Origin: Gordonia sp. X0973
Lineage (GTDB): Bacteria > Actinomycetota > Actinomycetes > Mycobacteriales > Mycobacteriaceae
Length of the DNA stretch: 64,000 nucleotides
Direction of reading: 5' to 3'
NCBI RefSeq assembly: GCF_013348785.1
Contig: NZ_CP054691.1
Coordinates: 620,001-684,000 of the forward strand
The notes beneath the pieces were generated by a model. The model was not told the origin of the DNA. It was given only the letters and a program-made list of their open reading frames with translations, and ran no database searches. Positions 63,152 through 64,000 of the stretch are shown here, one piece after another. The translations under genes and the position numbers were made by a program. Position 1 is the stretch's first letter, and every line of letters begins with the position of its first letter.

Positions 63152-63697
63152 ATGCTGGTTCGCATGTCCGCCGCGCATCCCGGTCTGCCCGCGTTGCGGA
63201 TCGGCGTCGGCGTGGCGGTGCCGGTCCTGGCACTGTCCGCGCACGGTATCGCCCACGGCGAGCTGCCCGGCGCGGCGGGAATCCTGATCTGTGTCGCACT
63301 CGGCGCCGTGCTGGCCGGGATGCTCGGCGCGCAGGCCGGGACGCGACAGCGCGACCGTCGGCCCTCGGTGGCCTCGGTCGCCGCACTCCTGGTCGTCGGA
63401 CAGGTCCTCGGCCACTTCGCCGCTTCCGTCGGTGATACCGGGCACGGCGTCGCGGATCTCGGCGCAGTCGGCCCGATGGCGGCGTGGCACAGTGCCGCCA
63501 TCCCGCTCAGCGCCGTTCTGTTGGTGCTCGTCGCGCATCTGTACGCACTGGTCAGCTCGGTCGTCGAGTCGTTGACCACCGCGCCGGTGCTCCCGGTCGG
63601 CGGTCGTCGCGCCGCCGTCACGACCGCGTGGCGTCCGCGCGCGGTCACCCTCCGGGCCGGTGGCGGATCCCGCGCACCCCCGTTCTCCACGACGTAG
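63152..63697 (+). CDS. Multi-span membrane protein before a YcnI-like gene
   Basis: The 181-aa protein has about four to five spans ([78 protein letters not shown]) with several histidines in or near them ([22 protein letters not shown]). A second ATG at 63164 is equally possible. The next gene is YcnI-like, and this pairing is often seen in copper-related loci, so a copper link is plausible but unproven. Confidence 0.72.
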   Translation: MLVRMSAAHPGLPALRIGVGVAVPVLALSAHGIAHGELPGAAGILICVALGAVLAGMLGAQAGTRQRDRRPSVASVAALLVVGQVLGHFAASVGDTGHGVADLGAVGPMAAWHSAAIPLSAVLLVLVAHLYALVSSVVESLTTAPVLPVGGRRAAVTTAWRPRAVTLRAGGGSRAPPFSTT

Positions 63698-63738
63698 TCA
63701 CCACACCGCCCGTCGCAGCCGCGGCAGGTGGATTCCTC

Positions 63739-63760
63739 GGCGCCCCACTCGGGTGGCGCC
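63739..63760 (+). promoter_or_regulatory. Hairpin before the YcnI-like gene
   Basis: GGCGCC (63739-63744) and GGCGCC (63755-63760) pair around a 10-base loop, 23 bp before the ATG. Terminator of the upstream gene or an mRNA control element; cannot be decided. Confidence 0.35.
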
Positions 63761-63783
63761 GCTACCTCGTTTGGAGAACAACA

Positions 63784-64000
63784 ATGAAGACCATTTCTGC
63801 ACGCGCATTGGCCGCCACCGCGGCACTCGGCCTGGTGCTGGGCCCGATCGTCGGGGCCGGTGCCGCCGAGGCCCACGTCACCGCCCGCACCTCCGGCATG
63901 GGGTCGGAGGGCTTCGGCGTCGTCACCTTCGTCGTGCCCAACGAATCCGACACCGCCGCGACCACCGCGCTCACGGTGAGCTTCCCCGCGGTCAAACACC
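63784..64000 (+). CDS. YcnI-like (DUF1775) exported protein, cut by window edge
   Basis: The first 72 codons are present: a signal peptide (ALAATAALGLVLGPIVGAGA, cleavage near AEA-H), then HVTAR and GFGVVTFVVPNES, the start of the YcnI domain. The mature N-terminal His is the copper ligand in YcnI proteins. GGAG lies before the ATG. The rest is beyond the window. Confidence 0.87.
   Translation, partial: MKTISARALAATAALGLVLGPIVGAGAAEAHVTARTSGMGSEGFGVVTFVVPNESDTAATTALTVSFPAVKH

Overview
The window is high-GC actinobacterial DNA from a mycolic-acid bacterium of the order Mycobacteriales, most like Gordonia. The evidence is mycothiol synthase (MshD), an LmeA-type lipomannan factor, an MspA-family porin, a DesA-type acyl-ACP desaturase, many GTG and leaderless starts, and long gene order shared with the Mycobacterium tuberculosis Rv0803-Rv0824c region (purL; SCP-like/purF/purM; DUF3073; ygfZ; pabC; sseC; cysA; lmeA; glnR; mshD; phoU; LCP; dus; desA). 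The genus is inferred.

Layout. 1-2.2 kb: end of a beta-oxidation operon (enoyl-CoA hydratase and two acyl-CoA dehydrogenases) under a KstR2-like operator. 2.3-5.1 kb: small membrane proteins, ferredoxin FdxA, a DUF2249/cupin protein and an IclR regulator. 5.1-8.7 kb: sulfate activation (cysD, cysNC, cysQ). 8.7-15.1 kb: an accessory island inserted at the 3' end of cysQ. It carries one six-gene minus-strand operon (MspA-like porin, small membrane protein, 770-aa proline-rich protein ending in a predicted PD-(D/E)XK nuclease domain, two near-identical putative immunity genes, one further small gene) and ends in gene debris that includes a second, diverged copy of the cysQ 3' end. 15.1-21.9 kb: an AprBA-like flavoprotein/ferredoxin with a sulfonate/nitrate-type ABC transporter and a GntR regulator. 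22.1-35.8 kb: purL, purF, purM and housekeeping genes, with two dispanin-like proteins and other small membrane proteins. 36-42 kb: cydABDC (cytochrome bd oxidase). 42-47 kb: a DUF559 gene bracketed by inverted arrays of 22-bp repeats, a nitrobindin-like protein, zapE/TetR and an enoyl-CoA hydratase. 47-51.2 kb: sseC-cysA behind a polycysteine leader peptide, lmeA, glnR, mshD. 51.2-64 kb: a 13E12-type HNH gene behind SOS-like boxes, phoU, an LCP ligase, dus, desA, a transmembrane Ser/Thr kinase with a separate second sensor protein, nadE, and the start of a YcnI-like gene.

How the genes fit together. Sulfur is the main theme: PAPS synthesis and turnover (cysD/cysNC/cysQ), an APS-reductase-like complex with its own transporter, and a thiosulfate sulfurtransferase under apparent cysteine-responsive attenuation. 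The most novel candidate is the porin/toxin/immunity island at 8.7-14.3 kb. I found no rRNA, tRNA, CRISPR array or intact transposase or integrase.
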